Shown: positions 40,412 to 50,247 of the stretch, piece by piece
How positions within the stretch are numbered: the first letter of the stretch is position 1
Layout: each line of letters opens with the position of its first letter
Origin: Acidocella sp.
GTDB lineage: Bacteria > Pseudomonadota > Alphaproteobacteria > Acetobacterales > Acetobacteraceae
Direction of reading: 5' to 3'
Length of the DNA: 64,000 nucleotides
NCBI GenBank assembly: GCA_027308685.1
Contig: DAIDEE010000039.1
Span: 35,126 to 99,125 of the forward strand
The notes under the pieces: model-generated
What the model was told of the DNA's origin: nothing
Databases searched by the model: none
The model's input: the letters and a program-made list of their open reading frames with translations, nothing else
Position numbers and translations under genes: made by a program

Positions 40412-41584
40412 CAGCTTTACCCACGGCTTATCGAAGCGGTCCAGGTCAAGTGATTCATGCACAGCGTTATATATTTTTCCACCCGCTTGGGTGCGGATGA
40501 TGGCGCGATTGTAAAACGGCGCATCCTCTAGGGTTTTCAAAACCATCGGTTTATATCCCGCATCGGAATGGGCACTGCGGGCCACGCGCCACACGGTGTC
40601 TGGCAGCGGCTGTTCCGGCGGCAGTGCCACATTTTCAAGCTGGCCGCCTGCTTTTGCTTGCAGCCCCAACACTAAACAGGTGCCATCGCGGCGCTTCGTA
40701 TTGTAAAATATCGTAGTAGCCATGTGATCATTAGCGCGTGACCAGTGCCAGCGTATAAAATCCGATGTTAGCGGAGCGTCGCCGTCGTTACTGTCAAAAT
40801 AGGCGTTGCCTCGCCAGAAGATTTTTGGATTTTGAAATTCAACATCGACCCGCGCTATCGGGGCGATGGGCTGCCAGCGGTGTCGTGCGGCACCATCAAG
40901 CGGGAATTGCGTCGTATGAATGGCGAGCGGCGTTAACGTCAAGCGTCCGCGAATTCGGCGTGGGACTGGTACGCTGATCTCATCGATCTCTGCAATGAGC
41001 TGGCCGTTCTCCCATCGCATGACGCTATTGCCGATTTGCAGGTGCTGACCTGAGCGGGATAATTTATCAGCCCGCCGTTCCGTCATAGCCCATCGCCCGC
41101 CGCGTGGTTGATACAGCACGATATTCATCGCGCAGTGATTTTCAGGGTTGGCGGGAGCCTTGGCGTTGGCCCATGCGTAGTAGGGTGAGAATACGCTGCC
41201 GATGAAGCCGATCAAGGTGAGGGCTTGGAGTCCGTCATCACTGATGGCATCGACATACCACCACGCATAACCACCTGGCTTGATGAATTGCGTAAAGCGA
41301 GGTCCTGCAAAATCCGGGTGGCCGCCAAGCGGCCTGACATCGCCGCCATGGGTAGTCCTGGTCCGGGGTGGACCGCCCCCCCCGCCAGATACAGCCCGGG
41401 CAATTTCGTTGTGCTCCCCGGCCGACGGAATGAATCCCGCCATCCCGTCAACGCCCGGCCGTAGAGCGCCCCGCCCGAGGCTGGGAATAAATGGTTGAAC
41501 ATTTGCGGCCCGGTTCGGATCATTGCGGAAGGTTCCAGTTCTAGCCCAAATTTTGTCAGCTTCGCTTGTATCAGGCTGAGACAT
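40382..41584 (-). CDS. crtC: Carotenoid 1,2-hydratase (hydroxyneurosporene synthase)
   Basis: CrtC adds water at C1,2 of neurosporene or lycopene in the spirilloxanthin pathway. The conserved core begins near residue 100, PGGYAWWYVDAISDDG, and continues GSVFSPYYAWA to the C-terminus. The start is uncertain. An ATG at 41584 has a strong GAGGAGG 5 bases upstream but overlaps crtD by 373 bases in another frame. The next start, ATG 41443, overlaps by 232 bases. No ATG, GTG or TTG lies nearer the conserved core. The extra N-terminal segment is low in complexity (GGGGGPP from a run of eight G) and may not be translated. Confidence 0.85.
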   Translation of the reverse strand: MSQPDTSEADKIWARTGTFRNDPNRAANVQPFIPSLGRGALRPGVDGMAGFIPSAGEHNEIARAVSGGGGGPPRTRTTHGGDVRPLGGHPDFAGPRFTQFIKPGGYAWWYVDAISDDGLQALTLIGFIGSVFSPYYAWANAKAPANPENHCAMNIVLYQPRGGRWAMTERRADKLSRSGQHLQIGNSVMRWENGQLIAEIDEISVPVPRRIRGRLTLTPLAIHTTQFPLDGAARHRWQPIAPIARVDVEFQNPKIFWRGNAYFDSNDGDAPLTSDFIRWHWSRANDHMATTIFYNTKRRDGTCLVLGLQAKAGGQLENVALPPEQPLPDTVWRVARSAHSDAGYKPMVLKTLEDAPFYNRAIIRTQAGGKIYNAVHESLDLDRFDKPWVKLLLPFRMPRI

Positions 41585-42744
41585 TGTTCCTCCTCAAAGC
41601 CACTTGGGCTGGATTGATCGCCAGATGCCGGCGCGTTGATCAGGCAGAAAAACGCATCCTCATGCGGAGCACAAACGTAGATGGTAGGGTCAGCCGGTAA
41701 TGTGCCGGCCTCGATGGCGGCAAATTCCGCACGGTAATCATTGGCGAAAAAAACATTATGATGAGCAAGATTGATTCCCGAAGCCTTGCCTTTGATCGCC
41801 CAGGTGACGGCAGAGAGCGAGCGCTTGGCGCCTTTGGTGAAGCCGCTGACAGCAGATTTTGCAGCGTCGCCAAAACAGCCCGTGCTTAAGGCGGAAAGGT
41901 CAGCGTTGGCAATAACGGTATCGGCCGCGAGCACTTCGCCCGATGCCAGTTTCACGCCGCTGGCACGACCATGGTGTGTGGTGATTTCAGCAACCGGGCA
42001 GTTATAATGAAACACCGCGCCGCGGGCTTCGGCTAATTTTACCAAAGCCGCCGCCAACTGGTACATGCCGCCCTTCATCCGCCACACACCACGCTGCTCG
42101 GCATGGGATACCAGCATCAATGTGGCCGGCGCGTTGTACGGCGAACAACCGCAGTAGGTGGCGTAGCGGGCAAATAATTGGCGTAGTTTCGGGTTAACGA
42201 AGTACCGCCCCAGTTCCTCCCACAGGCTGCTGAACGGCGCGAGGTGGAGCAGGCCAACCCCATGCGCCGGCGCGGCATGTCGCAGCAGCCCCATAAGGCC
42301 CGGCTGCGGGCGTTGCATGAAGCTGGTATCAAGTGTTGCAAAAATTTCCGCACTGCGTCTGGCAAATTTCTGATACGCCTGGGCCGCCGCCAAACCTGCA
42401 AATGCGCTGATCGCGGCGACATTGCGTTCGGTATCGGCGAACAAATCCAAACGGGCACCATCTTCCCACATATGCCGGGCCAGGCAGTCAAGTGGCTCCA
42501 GGGTGATATGCCGATCAAGCTGCTCGCCGATCGCCGCAAAAATGGCATCGAAGATTGGCCGCAATGTGAAAACAGTCGGTCCAGCGTCAATGGCCGTATC
42601 AGCTATTTTGAGCTCGCGTAATTTGCCGCCAGCCATGGCCGCTGATTCGCAAACCGTAACGTCCAGCCCGGCGTGCGCCAGGTGCGTGGCGGCGACCAAA
42701 CCGCCGATTCCGGCGCCAATGATGATGATTTTCCGCTTGGCCAT
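41212..42744 (-). CDS. crtD: Methoxyneurosporene (1-hydroxycarotenoid 3,4-) dehydrogenase
   Basis: CrtD introduces the C3,4 double bond in hydroxylated carotenoids. The 510-residue protein is a CrtI relative with GAGIGGLVAATHLAHAGLDVTVCE at the N-terminus, GGKLRELKI, and the C-terminal LPGLYLAGGAVHPGPGLPMAAMSG. It is divergent from crtE across a PpsR-type site and lies upstream of crtC, with which its 3' end overlaps. Assignment as CrtD rather than CrtI rests on the crtC neighbour and the better CrtI candidate elsewhere. Confidence 0.93.
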   Translation of the reverse strand: MAKRKIIIIGAGIGGLVAATHLAHAGLDVTVCESAAMAGGKLRELKIADTAIDAGPTVFTLRPIFDAIFAAIGEQLDRHITLEPLDCLARHMWEDGARLDLFADTERNVAAISAFAGLAAAQAYQKFARRSAEIFATLDTSFMQRPQPGLMGLLRHAAPAHGVGLLHLAPFSSLWEELGRYFVNPKLRQLFARYATYCGCSPYNAPATLMLVSHAEQRGVWRMKGGMYQLAAALVKLAEARGAVFHYNCPVAEITTHHGRASGVKLASGEVLAADTVIANADLSALSTGCFGDAAKSAVSGFTKGAKRSLSAVTWAIKGKASGINLAHHNVFFANDYRAEFAAIEAGTLPADPTIYVCAPHEDAFFCLINAPASGDQSSPSGFEEEQCLSLIQAKLTKFGLELEPSAMIRTGPQMFNHLFPASGGALYGRALTGWRDSFRRPGSTTKLPGLYLAGGAVHPGPGLPMAAMSGRLAATRILQDLALRNSSSQVVMRGGMSMPSVMTDSKPSP

Positions 42745-42772
42745 ACGGTAGTATCGAAATGTCTTGACCGAG

Positions 42773-42815
42773 TGTCAACTATTATGCACATAATTGATAA
42801 CAAATAAAGTTGACA
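42773..42815. promoter_or_regulatory. PpsR/CrtJ-type operator between crtD and crtE
   Basis: A perfect TGT-N12-ACA is present at 42773-42790. A second outer half-site TTGACA ends at 42815, giving inverted TGTCAA/TTGACA ends 43 bases apart. The second site has no matching inner half at N12. The 105-base gap separates divergent crtD and crtE, so both operons could be repressed together. Confidence 0.72.
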
Positions 42816-42849
42816 GTATAGGCCGGTCAACATCGCCAGGAGAGCGTCC

Positions 42850-43719
42850 ATGGATGCAGCATCGCGTATTGAGGCTGGGCTGAACTTAGCTTTTACCCGC
42901 ACCCACGCGCCGCCAGCACCACCTTTGCTAGCCGCGGCCATGCGGCATGCGGTATTCCCGCGTGGCGCTCGGGTGCGGCCCAGGCTTTGCTTGGCCGTGG
43001 CGGCTGCCTGCGGTGATGATCATCCGCAAACGTCGGATGCCGCAGCCTGTGCCATTGAATTATTGCATTGTGCCTCGCTGGTGCATGACGATCTGCCGTG
43101 TTTTGATGATGCCGCCACAAGGCGAGGTAAGCCATCGGTTCACGCGGCTTACGGGGCACCGCTGGCGGTACTGGCGGGCGATGCGCTGATTGTGTTGTCG
43201 TTTCAGTTGCTGGCTTGGGGCACATTAAACACGCCGGCGCGGCTGGGGCCGCTGGTGCTTACCGTCGCACAGGCGGTGGGTATGCCCAATGGCATCGCGG
43301 CCGGTCAGGCGTGGGAGAGTGAGCCGAAGCCTGATCTCTCGGTGTATCAACGTGCCAAAACCGGCGCTTTGTTCTCGGCTGCCACCATCGCCGGTGCGGC
43401 TGCCGCCGGAGCCGACCCGCAACCCTGGCGAGGGTTGGGTGAGGCGTTGGGTGAGGCTTATCAGGTCGCCGATGATCTGCTCGATGCGGTGGCAAGTTCT
43501 GACGACTGCGGCAAGCCGGTGGGCCGCGACGCCGCGTTGCAGCGCCCAAGCGCGGTGCGGGCCTATGGCATAAATGGGGCGTTGGATTTGCTGGACTCAC
43601 TTGCGGCACAGGCCGCAGCCTCGATCCCCGATTGCCGGGGGGCGGTTCCGCTCCGCGCTTTGATCGCGCAGGAGGCAAAGCGGCTGGTGCCGAAGAATTT
43701 GACCCGCGTCGCGGCCTGA
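42850..43719 (+). CDS. crtE: Geranylgeranyl diphosphate synthase
   Basis: CrtE makes the C20 precursor for carotenoids and for the bacteriochlorophyll tail. The 289-residue prenyl synthase has the first Asp-rich motif HDDLPCFDDAATRRGKPSVH and the second YQVADDLLDAV. It is separated from crtF by 6 bases. Confidence 0.95.
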   Translation: MDAASRIEAGLNLAFTRTHAPPAPPLLAAAMRHAVFPRGARVRPRLCLAVAAACGDDHPQTSDAAACAIELLHCASLVHDDLPCFDDAATRRGKPSVHAAYGAPLAVLAGDALIVLSFQLLAWGTLNTPARLGPLVLTVAQAVGMPNGIAAGQAWESEPKPDLSVYQRAKTGALFSAATIAGAAAAGADPQPWRGLGEALGEAYQVADDLLDAVASSDDCGKPVGRDAALQRPSAVRAYGINGALDLLDSLAAQAAASIPDCRGAVPLRALIAQEAKRLVPKNLTRVAA

Positions 43720-43725
43720 TTAGTT

Positions 43726-44856
43726 ATGCCACCGGTCGCTTTAGCCTCCAACAAGGCGTTTGGCTTGCGGTCGTTTAATAATTTTTGGCTGGATTGGCGC
43801 GATGGCTGCCTTGCCAGCCCACGCTTCCAGAGCTGGGCAGCGCGCTTCCCGTTAACCCGCTTCATGGCCCGGCGCGAGGCGAGGGCATTGTTCGATTTGT
43901 GCGCCGGGTTTGTTTACGCGCAGGTGCTTGCCTCGTGCATTGAGCTTGATTTGTTTGAAACCCTTGCGCGCCAACCCACTTCCGCCGCGGTGCTGGCGGC
44001 GCGGCATCGTATCCCGGTGGCCGCAATGTTGATGCTGTTGAATGCGGCGGTGTCTTTGCGGTTGCTCTCCCGGCAGGGGGAGGCTTTCAGGCTTGGGCCA
44101 CTTGGCGCGGCATTGCGCGGCAACCTCGGCATCTCGGCAATGGTGGCGCATCACCGCATGTTCTACGCCGACCTTGCCGACCCGGTGGCGCTGCTGCGTG
44201 GCCAAGCTGAAACCCAGTTGGGCCAGTTTTGGCCTTATCGCGGCAGTGCGGGGCAGTCGGCGGCCTATTCGGCGCTGATGGCGGTATCGCAACCGATGGT
44301 GGCGCGCGAGATTTTAGCCGCATATCGCTTCAACGGGCACCGGGTTTTAATGGATGTCGGCGGCGGCGATGGCAGCTTTCTGCGCTTGTTGGCTCCCCAC
44401 GCGCCAGATTTGCAACTCAGATTGTTTGATTTACCGCCGGTGGCAGAAGCCGCCACTCTGGCTTTCGAGCGCGATCATCTAAGTGGCCGTGCTCAGGTCT
44501 ATGGTGGTGACTTCGCCAGGGATGAATTGCCTAAGGGTGCCGATATCATGACCCTGATCCGGGTATTGCACGACCACCCGGATGAGCGGGCTTTACAAAT
44601 TCTCAAATCGGTCCGGTCGGCGCTGCCGCCAAAAGGCGTGCTGTTGCTGGCTGAGCCGATGGCCGGAACCAAAGGCGCCGAGCCAGTGGGGGATGCCTAC
44701 TTCGGCTTTTACCTATTGGCCATGGGTAGCGGCCGCGCGCGTCGTCCCGCCGAAATTCACGCCATGCTCGCCGAAGCGGGCTTTTCAAAGGTTCGTCAAA
44801 TACCCACCAGCCAGCCGATGCTGACCTGCCTCATTATCGCCCATGCCATTACGTAA
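43726..44856 (+). CDS. crtF: Hydroxyneurosporene O-methyltransferase
   Basis: CrtF methylates the 1-hydroxyl of carotenoids to give the methoxy groups of spirilloxanthin. The 376-residue protein has a SAM-binding motif LMDVGGGDGSFLRLLAPHAP and IRVLHDHPDERALQIL typical of plant-type O-methyltransferases. Its stop codon lies inside a PpsR-type site upstream of bchC. Confidence 0.94.
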   Translation: MPPVALASNKAFGLRSFNNFWLDWRDGCLASPRFQSWAARFPLTRFMARREARALFDLCAGFVYAQVLASCIELDLFETLARQPTSAAVLAARHRIPVAAMLMLLNAAVSLRLLSRQGEAFRLGPLGAALRGNLGISAMVAHHRMFYADLADPVALLRGQAETQLGQFWPYRGSAGQSAAYSALMAVSQPMVAREILAAYRFNGHRVLMDVGGGDGSFLRLLAPHAPDLQLRLFDLPPVAEAATLAFERDHLSGRAQVYGGDFARDELPKGADIMTLIRVLHDHPDERALQILKSVRSALPPKGVLLLAEPMAGTKGAEPVGDAYFGFYLLAMGSGRARRPAEIHAMLAEAGFSKVRQIPTSQPMLTCLIIAHAIT

Positions 44857-44895
44857 GTTTTTCTTGACATTAAATAGTGTCTAGTTAGTCTGACA
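44852..44895. promoter_or_regulatory. Two PpsR/CrtJ-type operators at the bchC promoter
   Basis: Site A on the minus strand, TGT-N12-ACG, spans 44852-44869 and contains TTGACA, a plausible -35 element. Site B, TGT-CTAGTTAGTCTG-ACA, is a perfect TGT-N12-ACA at 44878-44895. The two are 8 bases apart, centred 26 bases apart, recalling the tandem CrtJ sites at the Rhodobacter bchC promoter. bchC starts 58 bases further on. Confidence 0.78.
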
Positions 44896-44953
44896 ACATC
44901 GGAAGGGCGCCGGCACAAGGCCCAACCGCAACTGCCCTTGAAAGGTCAGAGCC

Positions 44954-45880
44954 GTGGAAAGCCAAGCCGTTGTTATCCGGGAACCAAAACATATCGAGCT
45001 CGCCTCGCTACGTTTGAATGATCCTGGTGAGTCAGACCTGGTGGTTGACGTAGCCTACAGCGGCATCAGTACCGGCACCGAGCGCTTGTTTTGGAGCGGG
45101 GACATGCCGCCATTCCCCGGCATGGGGTATCCGCTGGTGCCAGGTTATGAATCGGTTGGCCGGGTGGTTGAGGCTGCAGGCGCCCATCGCCACAGGATTG
45201 GCGAGTTTGTTTTTGTGCCAGGCTCAAATTGCTTTGGTGAGGTACGTGGGCTGTTTGGCGCCACGGCCTCGCGGTTGGTTGTGCCGGAGTCGCGCGCGAC
45301 AAAAATTGATGAAGCCTTGGGCAAACAAGGTTCGTTGCTGGCGCTTGCCGCCACTGCGTATCATGCCAGTGCTAATCATAAGCAGCCGGATTTAATTGTG
45401 GGCCATGGCGTTGTCGGCAGGTTGCTGGCACGTATTGCCGTTCACGCGGGGGCGTCGCCTATTGTATGGGAGACCAATCCAGCCCGTCATGACGGTGCTT
45501 ATGGCTACCGGGTTTGTAAACCTGATGAAGATACCGAGCGTAATTATCGAACGATTTATGATGCCAGTGGCGACTCATCAATACTGGATTCTTTGATCTC
45601 ACGCTTGGCTTCTGGCGGTGAAATAGTGCTGGCGGGCTTTTATGCTAATCTGCAGTTCGCATTTGCCCCAGCCTTCATGCGTGAAGCGCACCTGCGTATT
45701 GCTGCGCAATGGCAGCCAGCCGATTTAAAGGCTGTAAAAATTCTCGCTGAGTCCGGCGAGCTGAATCTCGACGGCCTGATTACCCATCATGCCACACCGC
45801 ACGTAGCGGACAGCGCTTATAAAACTGCATTTGAAAATTCCGCCTGCCTGAAAATGATTATTGATTGGAGTTCAACATGA
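44954..45880 (+). CDS. bchC: Bacteriochlorophyllide a dehydrogenase
   Basis: BchC oxidises the C3 hydroxyethyl group to acetyl. The 308-residue zinc-alcohol-dehydrogenase-like protein has [34 protein letters not shown] and a nucleotide-binding [16 protein letters not shown]. It starts with GTG after AAAGGTCAG. Its ATGA-type overlap with bchX starts the bchCXYZ-puf superoperon. Confidence 0.95.
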   Translation: MESQAVVIREPKHIELASLRLNDPGESDLVVDVAYSGISTGTERLFWSGDMPPFPGMGYPLVPGYESVGRVVEAAGAHRHRIGEFVFVPGSNCFGEVRGLFGATASRLVVPESRATKIDEALGKQGSLLALAATAYHASANHKQPDLIVGHGVVGRLLARIAVHAGASPIVWETNPARHDGAYGYRVCKPDEDTERNYRTIYDASGDSSILDSLISRLASGGEIVLAGFYANLQFAFAPAFMREAHLRIAAQWQPADLKAVKILAESGELNLDGLITHHATPHVADSAYKTAFENSACLKMIIDWSST

Positions 45881-46845
45881 ACGCGACACCGGGCCGTATT
45901 CTGCCGGATATCTCTGCCGAATCGTCGGTGAAGTCACCGAAAAAAACTCAGATCATCGCGATCTATGGCAAGGGGGGAATCGGGAAAAGTTTTACACTTG
46001 CTAATCTCTCTTACATGATGGCGCAGCAAGGCAAGCGGGTTTTGCTGATCGGGTGTGATCCGAAGTCTGATACCACTTCGCTGTTATTCGGTGGCCGCTC
46101 ATGTCCAACCATCATCGAGACATCATCGAAGAAAAAAGCGGCCGGCGAGGCGGTGGTGATCGGAGACGTCTGTTTCAAGCGCGATGGGGTGTTCGCGATG
46201 GAACTGGGTGGTCCCGAAGTGGGCCGCGGCTGTGGTGGGCGCGGCATCATTCATGGATTCGAGTTGCTTGATAAGCTCGGCTTCCAGGATTGGGATTTTG
46301 ATTATGTATTACTGGATTTTTTAGGTGACGTCGTGTGTGGCGGTTTTGGTTTACCGATTGCGCGTGACCTTTGCCAGAAGGTGATTGTGGTGGCCTCGAA
46401 CGATCTGCAATCATTATATGTTGCCAACAATGTTTGTTCGGCGGTGGATTATTTCCGCAATCTGGGCGGCAATGTCGGTGTGGCTGGCATGGTGATCAAC
46501 AAAGACGACGGCACCGGCGAGGCGCAGGCTTTTTGTAGTGCGGTTGGAATCCCCATTCTTGCTGCCATTCCAGCGGATGAAGATATTCGACGCAAGAGTG
46601 CTAATTATGAAATCATCGGCACCTCGCAAAGCCAGTGGGGACCGCTTTTTGAGCAATTAGGCATGGCAGTTGCCGAAGCGCCGCCGGTACGGCCAACACC
46701 GCTAACGCAGGATGGTTTGCTTGGCCTGTTCAAGGGTGATGCCGTGGGCCGCGATGTCGTGCTCGACCCCGCAACTTTCGCCGATATGTGTGGCGTTGAT
46801 CATGTTGAAATCCCGTCGCTCGAAGTCGTGTATGAGGGGTCATAG
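45877..46845 (+). CDS. bchX: Chlorophyllide a reductase iron protein subunit X
   Basis: BchX is the nitrogenase Fe-protein-like ATPase of chlorophyllide oxidoreductase. The 322-residue protein has P-loop [18 protein letters not shown], and cluster Cys in GRGCGGRGI and [11 protein letters not shown] chose the ATG at 45877, which overlaps the bchC stop and has GGAG 6 bases upstream. The long N-terminal leader [13 protein letters not shown] is usual for BchX. Confidence 0.96.
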   Translation: MNATPGRILPDISAESSVKSPKKTQIIAIYGKGGIGKSFTLANLSYMMAQQGKRVLLIGCDPKSDTTSLLFGGRSCPTIIETSSKKKAAGEAVVIGDVCFKRDGVFAMELGGPEVGRGCGGRGIIHGFELLDKLGFQDWDFDYVLLDFLGDVVCGGFGLPIARDLCQKVIVVASNDLQSLYVANNVCSAVDYFRNLGGNVGVAGMVINKDDGTGEAQAFCSAVGIPILAAIPADEDIRRKSANYEIIGTSQSQWGPLFEQLGMAVAEAPPVRPTPLTQDGLLGLFKGDAVGRDVVLDPATFADMCGVDHVEIPSLEVVYEGS

Positions 46846-46848
46846 CTG

Positions 46849-48255
46849 ATGGATGGCGCTGTTATCCCGCCTACGAAACTTGAATCAGCCTCCTGCCATG
46901 GCGGTAAGGCAACCATGCAGGCGTCGGCCCGCGCTGCTGGAAAATCCGGGATGCTTGACAAGCTTGCGATGGATTACCCGCAAGGTCCGCATGATCAACC
47001 GCAATCCATGTGCCCGGCCTTCGGTAGCCTGCGTGTTGGGCTGCGCATGCGCCGCGTGGCGACAATTCTGTCCGGCTCGGCCTGTTGCGTTTATGGTCTC
47101 ACTTTCACATCACATTTTTATGGTGCCCGCCGTAGTGTAGGGTATGTGCCGTTTGACTCCGAGACATTAGTAACGGGCCAGTTGTTTGAAGACATCCGCA
47201 AGGCGGTGCGTGAGACCGCCAGGCCTGATGATTACGATGCCGTGGTGATCATCAATTTATGTGTTCCAACGGCATCGGGCGTGCCGCTCGATCTATTGCC
47301 GAAGGAAATTGATGGTGTACGCATCATCGGCATCGATGTGCCTGGCTTTGGCGTGCCCACCCACGCCGAAGCCAAGGATGTGCTGGCGGGTGCCATGTTA
47401 AAATACGCGCGCGGCGAGGCTGAGCGCGGCGCTGTTGCACGCCCACGCGGGCCGATTGCTGAGGGCAAACGCGTATCGTTGATCGGTGAGCTATTCCCAG
47501 CAGACCCACCTGGTGTGGCGGCGTTGCTCGCACCGATGGGACTCTCCTTGGCCCCTGGAATGCCGGCGCGTGAATGGCGCGATTTGTACGGCGCACTCGA
47601 CTGCACTGTGGCCGCTGCTGTGCATCCATTTTATACCGCAACCATTCGTGAATTTGTGGCGGCGGGCCGGCCGATTGTGGGTTCAGCGCCGGTTGGGCTG
47701 GATGGTACGGCGGATTGGCTTGATGCGATCGGTAAAGCTGCTGACATTGGTGGCGCCGCAATTGATTCAGCAAAAGCCAAGATTTTACCAGCCATAAAGG
47801 GTGTTCTGGCCAGCAATCAGGTGAGCGCCCGTATGGTTGTCTCGGGCTATGAGGGGTCCGAATTGTTAGTGGCCAGAATTTTGATCGAAGCAGGCGCGAC
47901 CATTCCTTACGTCGGAACAGCGTTGCCGCGTACTGAATGGAGCAACGCTGATCGGGAATGGTTGGAAGCCCGTGGGACTCACGTACAATACCGCGCCTCG
48001 CTTGAGCAGGATGTGGGCGCGATGCGCGAGGTGAAACCAGACCTTGCCGTTGGCACAACGCCTTTGGTGCAGGCCGCGAAGGAAGCCGGTATTCCCGCCG
48101 TATATTTCACCAACATGGTGTCGGCACGTCCGTTGTTCGGGGTTGCCGGTGCGGCTTCTCTGGCCGCAATTGTGGTGGCCCAAACCGCCGGGCGGGAGCG
48201 GTTCTCCCGTATGATCGATTTCTTTGCACCGCTTCAGGAGTCAGCCGCATGCTAG
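46849..48255 (+). CDS. bchY: Chlorophyllide a reductase subunit Y
   Basis: The 468-residue nitrogenase-like subunit has [20 protein letters not shown] and [20 protein letters not shown], with the Cys ligands of the shared cluster. BchYZ with BchX reduces ring B of chlorophyllide a, and also the 8-vinyl group in some species. GAGGGG precedes the ATG, and the end overlaps bchZ by 7 bases. Confidence 0.96.
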   Translation: MDGAVIPPTKLESASCHGGKATMQASARAAGKSGMLDKLAMDYPQGPHDQPQSMCPAFGSLRVGLRMRRVATILSGSACCVYGLTFTSHFYGARRSVGYVPFDSETLVTGQLFEDIRKAVRETARPDDYDAVVIINLCVPTASGVPLDLLPKEIDGVRIIGIDVPGFGVPTHAEAKDVLAGAMLKYARGEAERGAVARPRGPIAEGKRVSLIGELFPADPPGVAALLAPMGLSLAPGMPAREWRDLYGALDCTVAAAVHPFYTATIREFVAAGRPIVGSAPVGLDGTADWLDAIGKAADIGGAAIDSAKAKILPAIKGVLASNQVSARMVVSGYEGSELLVARILIEAGATIPYVGTALPRTEWSNADREWLEARGTHVQYRASLEQDVGAMREVKPDLAVGTTPLVQAAKEAGIPAVYFTNMVSARPLFGVAGAASLAAIVVAQTAGRERFSRMIDFFAPLQESAAC

Positions 48256-49688
48256 TGCAGGACCATGATCGTGCCGGCGGCTATTGGGGCGCGGTTTATA
48301 CATTTACCGCCGTCAAAGGCTTGCGGGTTGTGATTGATGGGCCGGTAGGCTGCGAAAATCTGCCGGTGACAGCCGTGTTGCATTACACCGATGGTTTGCC
48401 GCCGCATGAATTACCGATTGTCGTTACCGGATTATCGGAGGATAATTTATCGTCATCAGGTACGGAAGGCCCGATGCGCCGGGCGGCTTTGATGGGCGAC
48501 CAAAAAACCCCGGCAGTGGTTGTCACCGGCAGTATCGCCGAGATGATCGGTGGTGGTGTCACACCTGAAGGCTCAAACCTGCGCCGGTTTATCCCTCGCA
48601 CCATTGATGAAGACCAATGGCAATGCGCGGAACGGGCGATGGTTTGGCTATGGAATGAATTTGGCAACGCCAAAACGAAACGCAAGCCCGCTGCTGCCGA
48701 GGCCAAACCAAAGGTCAATATCATTGGACCCATTTATGGCACATTCAATATGCCGTCTGACCTGGCGGAAATAAGGCGAATTGTTGAGGGCATTGGCTGC
48801 GAAGTGAATGCGGTATTCCCCTTAGGCACAAATATTAAAGATATTCCAAAACTTGCTGATGCCGATGTGAATATTTGTATGTATCGCGAGTTTGGCCGTA
48901 AACTTTGTGAAGAACTTGGTAAGCCGTATTTACATGCGCCGATGGGAATGTATGCCACCACCAACTTTCTGCGGTCGCTGGGCGAACTCACTGGCTTGAA
49001 CCCCGAACCATTTATTGCCCGTGAAAAAGCCGAAACGATCAAACCAATCTGGGATTTATGGCGTAGTGTCACGCAAGATTTTTTTGCGACCGCCTCGTTT
49101 GCGGTGGTGGCGACTGAAACCTATGTGCGTGGTTTGAAGCGGATGCTGGAGGACGACTTTGGCATACCATGCAGTTTTGCTTATGCGCGTAAACCGGGCG
49201 TGAAGCCTGATAATGACGCGGTTCGCGCCGCCATGAAATCCAAGCCACCGCTGGTGCTATTTGGTTCGTTCAACGAGCGTATGTACGCCGCTGAATTGGG
49301 AGGCCGCTGCATGTATATTCCAGCCTCTTTTCCCGGAGCTATTATCCGGCGGGCGACAGGTACACCGTTTATGGGTTACGCCGGCGTCACTTACGTAGTG
49401 CAGGAATATTGCAACGCATTGTTCGACGCGCTGTTCAATATTCTGCCGCTGGGCACCGACATGGATAAAATTGAACCAACCCATGCTAGGCCCGCTGCGC
49501 CATATGACTGGGATGAGGGCGCCCTGCAGATGCTTGATGATCATCTAGACACTGAGCCATATTTAATCAGAATTTCTGCGGCAAAGCGCCTGCGCGACGC
49601 GGCCGAGCGCGAAGCGCAGTCAAAAGGCGATATCATCGTTACGGCTGTGCATGTTGCAGCCGCTATTTCAACGAGGCAGTTGGCATGA
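48249..49688 (+). CDS. bchZ: Chlorophyllide a reductase subunit Z
   Basis: BchZ is the catalytic partner of BchY. The 479-residue protein begins [27 protein letters not shown] and contains [32 protein letters not shown] and [28 protein letters not shown] precedes the ATG. A small overlapping frame and a hairpin separate it from pufB. Confidence 0.96.
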   Translation: MLVQDHDRAGGYWGAVYTFTAVKGLRVVIDGPVGCENLPVTAVLHYTDGLPPHELPIVVTGLSEDNLSSSGTEGPMRRAALMGDQKTPAVVVTGSIAEMIGGGVTPEGSNLRRFIPRTIDEDQWQCAERAMVWLWNEFGNAKTKRKPAAAEAKPKVNIIGPIYGTFNMPSDLAEIRRIVEGIGCEVNAVFPLGTNIKDIPKLADADVNICMYREFGRKLCEELGKPYLHAPMGMYATTNFLRSLGELTGLNPEPFIAREKAETIKPIWDLWRSVTQDFFATASFAVVATETYVRGLKRMLEDDFGIPCSFAYARKPGVKPDNDAVRAAMKSKPPLVLFGSFNERMYAAELGGRCMYIPASFPGAIIRRATGTPFMGYAGVTYVVQEYCNALFDALFNILPLGTDMDKIEPTHARPAAPYDWDEGALQMLDDHLDTEPYLIRISAAKRLRDAAEREAQSKGDIIVTAVHVAAAISTRQLA

Positions 49689-49816
49689 CGCCCGGCCTCT
49701 CTTCCATCGGCCCTTGCCATCGCCGGCAAGGTCGTTCCCTCGTGCGGGGTGCGCGCGATCCTGGCGGCATGTTGCAAAACATACCGCCTAAGAAAAGGAT
49801 AAAACTTCATGTCTAG
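49685..49816 (+). CDS. 43-residue ORF between bchZ and pufB (pufQ position), doubtful
   Basis: An ATG overlaps the bchZ stop (ATGA) and the frame runs 43 codons, ending just inside pufB. The peptide is basic, [20 protein letters not shown] onward, with no hydrophobic segment. It does not resemble PufQ, a membrane protein of about 70 residues, so pufQ seems absent. It could be a leader peptide for pufB or a chance frame. Confidence 0.25.
   Translation: MTPGLSSIGPCHRRQGRSLVRGARDPGGMLQNIPPKKRIKLHV
49712..49731 (+). other. Hairpin upstream of pufB
   Basis: CCTTGCC pairs with GGCAAGG around a 6-base loop, about 78 bases before the pufB start. It lies between bchZ and the light-harvesting genes. 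It could protect the 5' end of processed pufBA mRNA or act as an attenuator. Confidence 0.4.
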
Positions 49817-50045
49817 TTCTGGCCCACCAAGGGAAGGCTCGCTCAGCGGGCTGACCGAAACGGAAGCGAAAGAGTTCCATAAAATTTTTATGGCCAGCTT
49901 TATCGCTTTCACGCTAATCGCCATTGTGGCGCACTTCCTGGTTTGGTCGTGGCGGCCCTGGATCCCAGGCCCAAATGGCTATTCCATGCTGATACAAAAC
50001 CACGCGCATACATTGCTGGGTCTTACCACCAGCATGTTCTCATAG
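49809..50045 (+). CDS. pufB: Light-harvesting 1 beta subunit with C-terminal extension
   Basis: The protein has the LH1-beta core [19 protein letters not shown], the pigment-ligand His in IVAHFLVW, and WRPWIPG. Most LH1 beta chains end at about this WRPW motif. Here another 25 or so residues follow, beginning [13 protein letters not shown] and ending TTSMFS, making 78 in all. AAGGA lies upstream of the ATG. pufA follows 12 bases later. Confidence 0.92.
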   Translation: MSSSGPPREGSLSGLTETEAKEFHKIFMASFIAFTLIAIVAHFLVWSWRPWIPGPNGYSMLIQNHAHTLLGLTTSMFS

Positions 50046-50057
50046 GGAGAGATCACC

Positions 50058-50240
50058 ATGTATCGTATATGGCTGTTATTCGACCCAAGGCGCGCTCTGG
50101 TCGCACTGTTCGCTTTCCTGTTTACGCTGGCTCTGCTGATTCATTTTATTTTGCTCAGCACCCCGCGTTTCGACTGGATCGGCGGCGGCGCTGCGGTAAC
50201 ACCGCCAGCCCAGATGTCTTCACTACCAGCTTCAAAGTGA
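50058..50240 (+). CDS. pufA: Light-harvesting 1 alpha subunit
   Basis: The 60-residue LH1 alpha chain starts [20 protein letters not shown] and has the pigment-ligand His in [13 protein letters not shown]. The C-terminal tail is Ala/Pro/Ser rich. A strong intercistronic hairpin follows. GGGAGAG precedes the ATG. Confidence 0.95.
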   Translation: MYRIWLLFDPRRALVALFAFLFTLALLIHFILLSTPRFDWIGGGAAVTPPAQMSSLPASK

Positions 50241-50247
50241 CTTGTAG

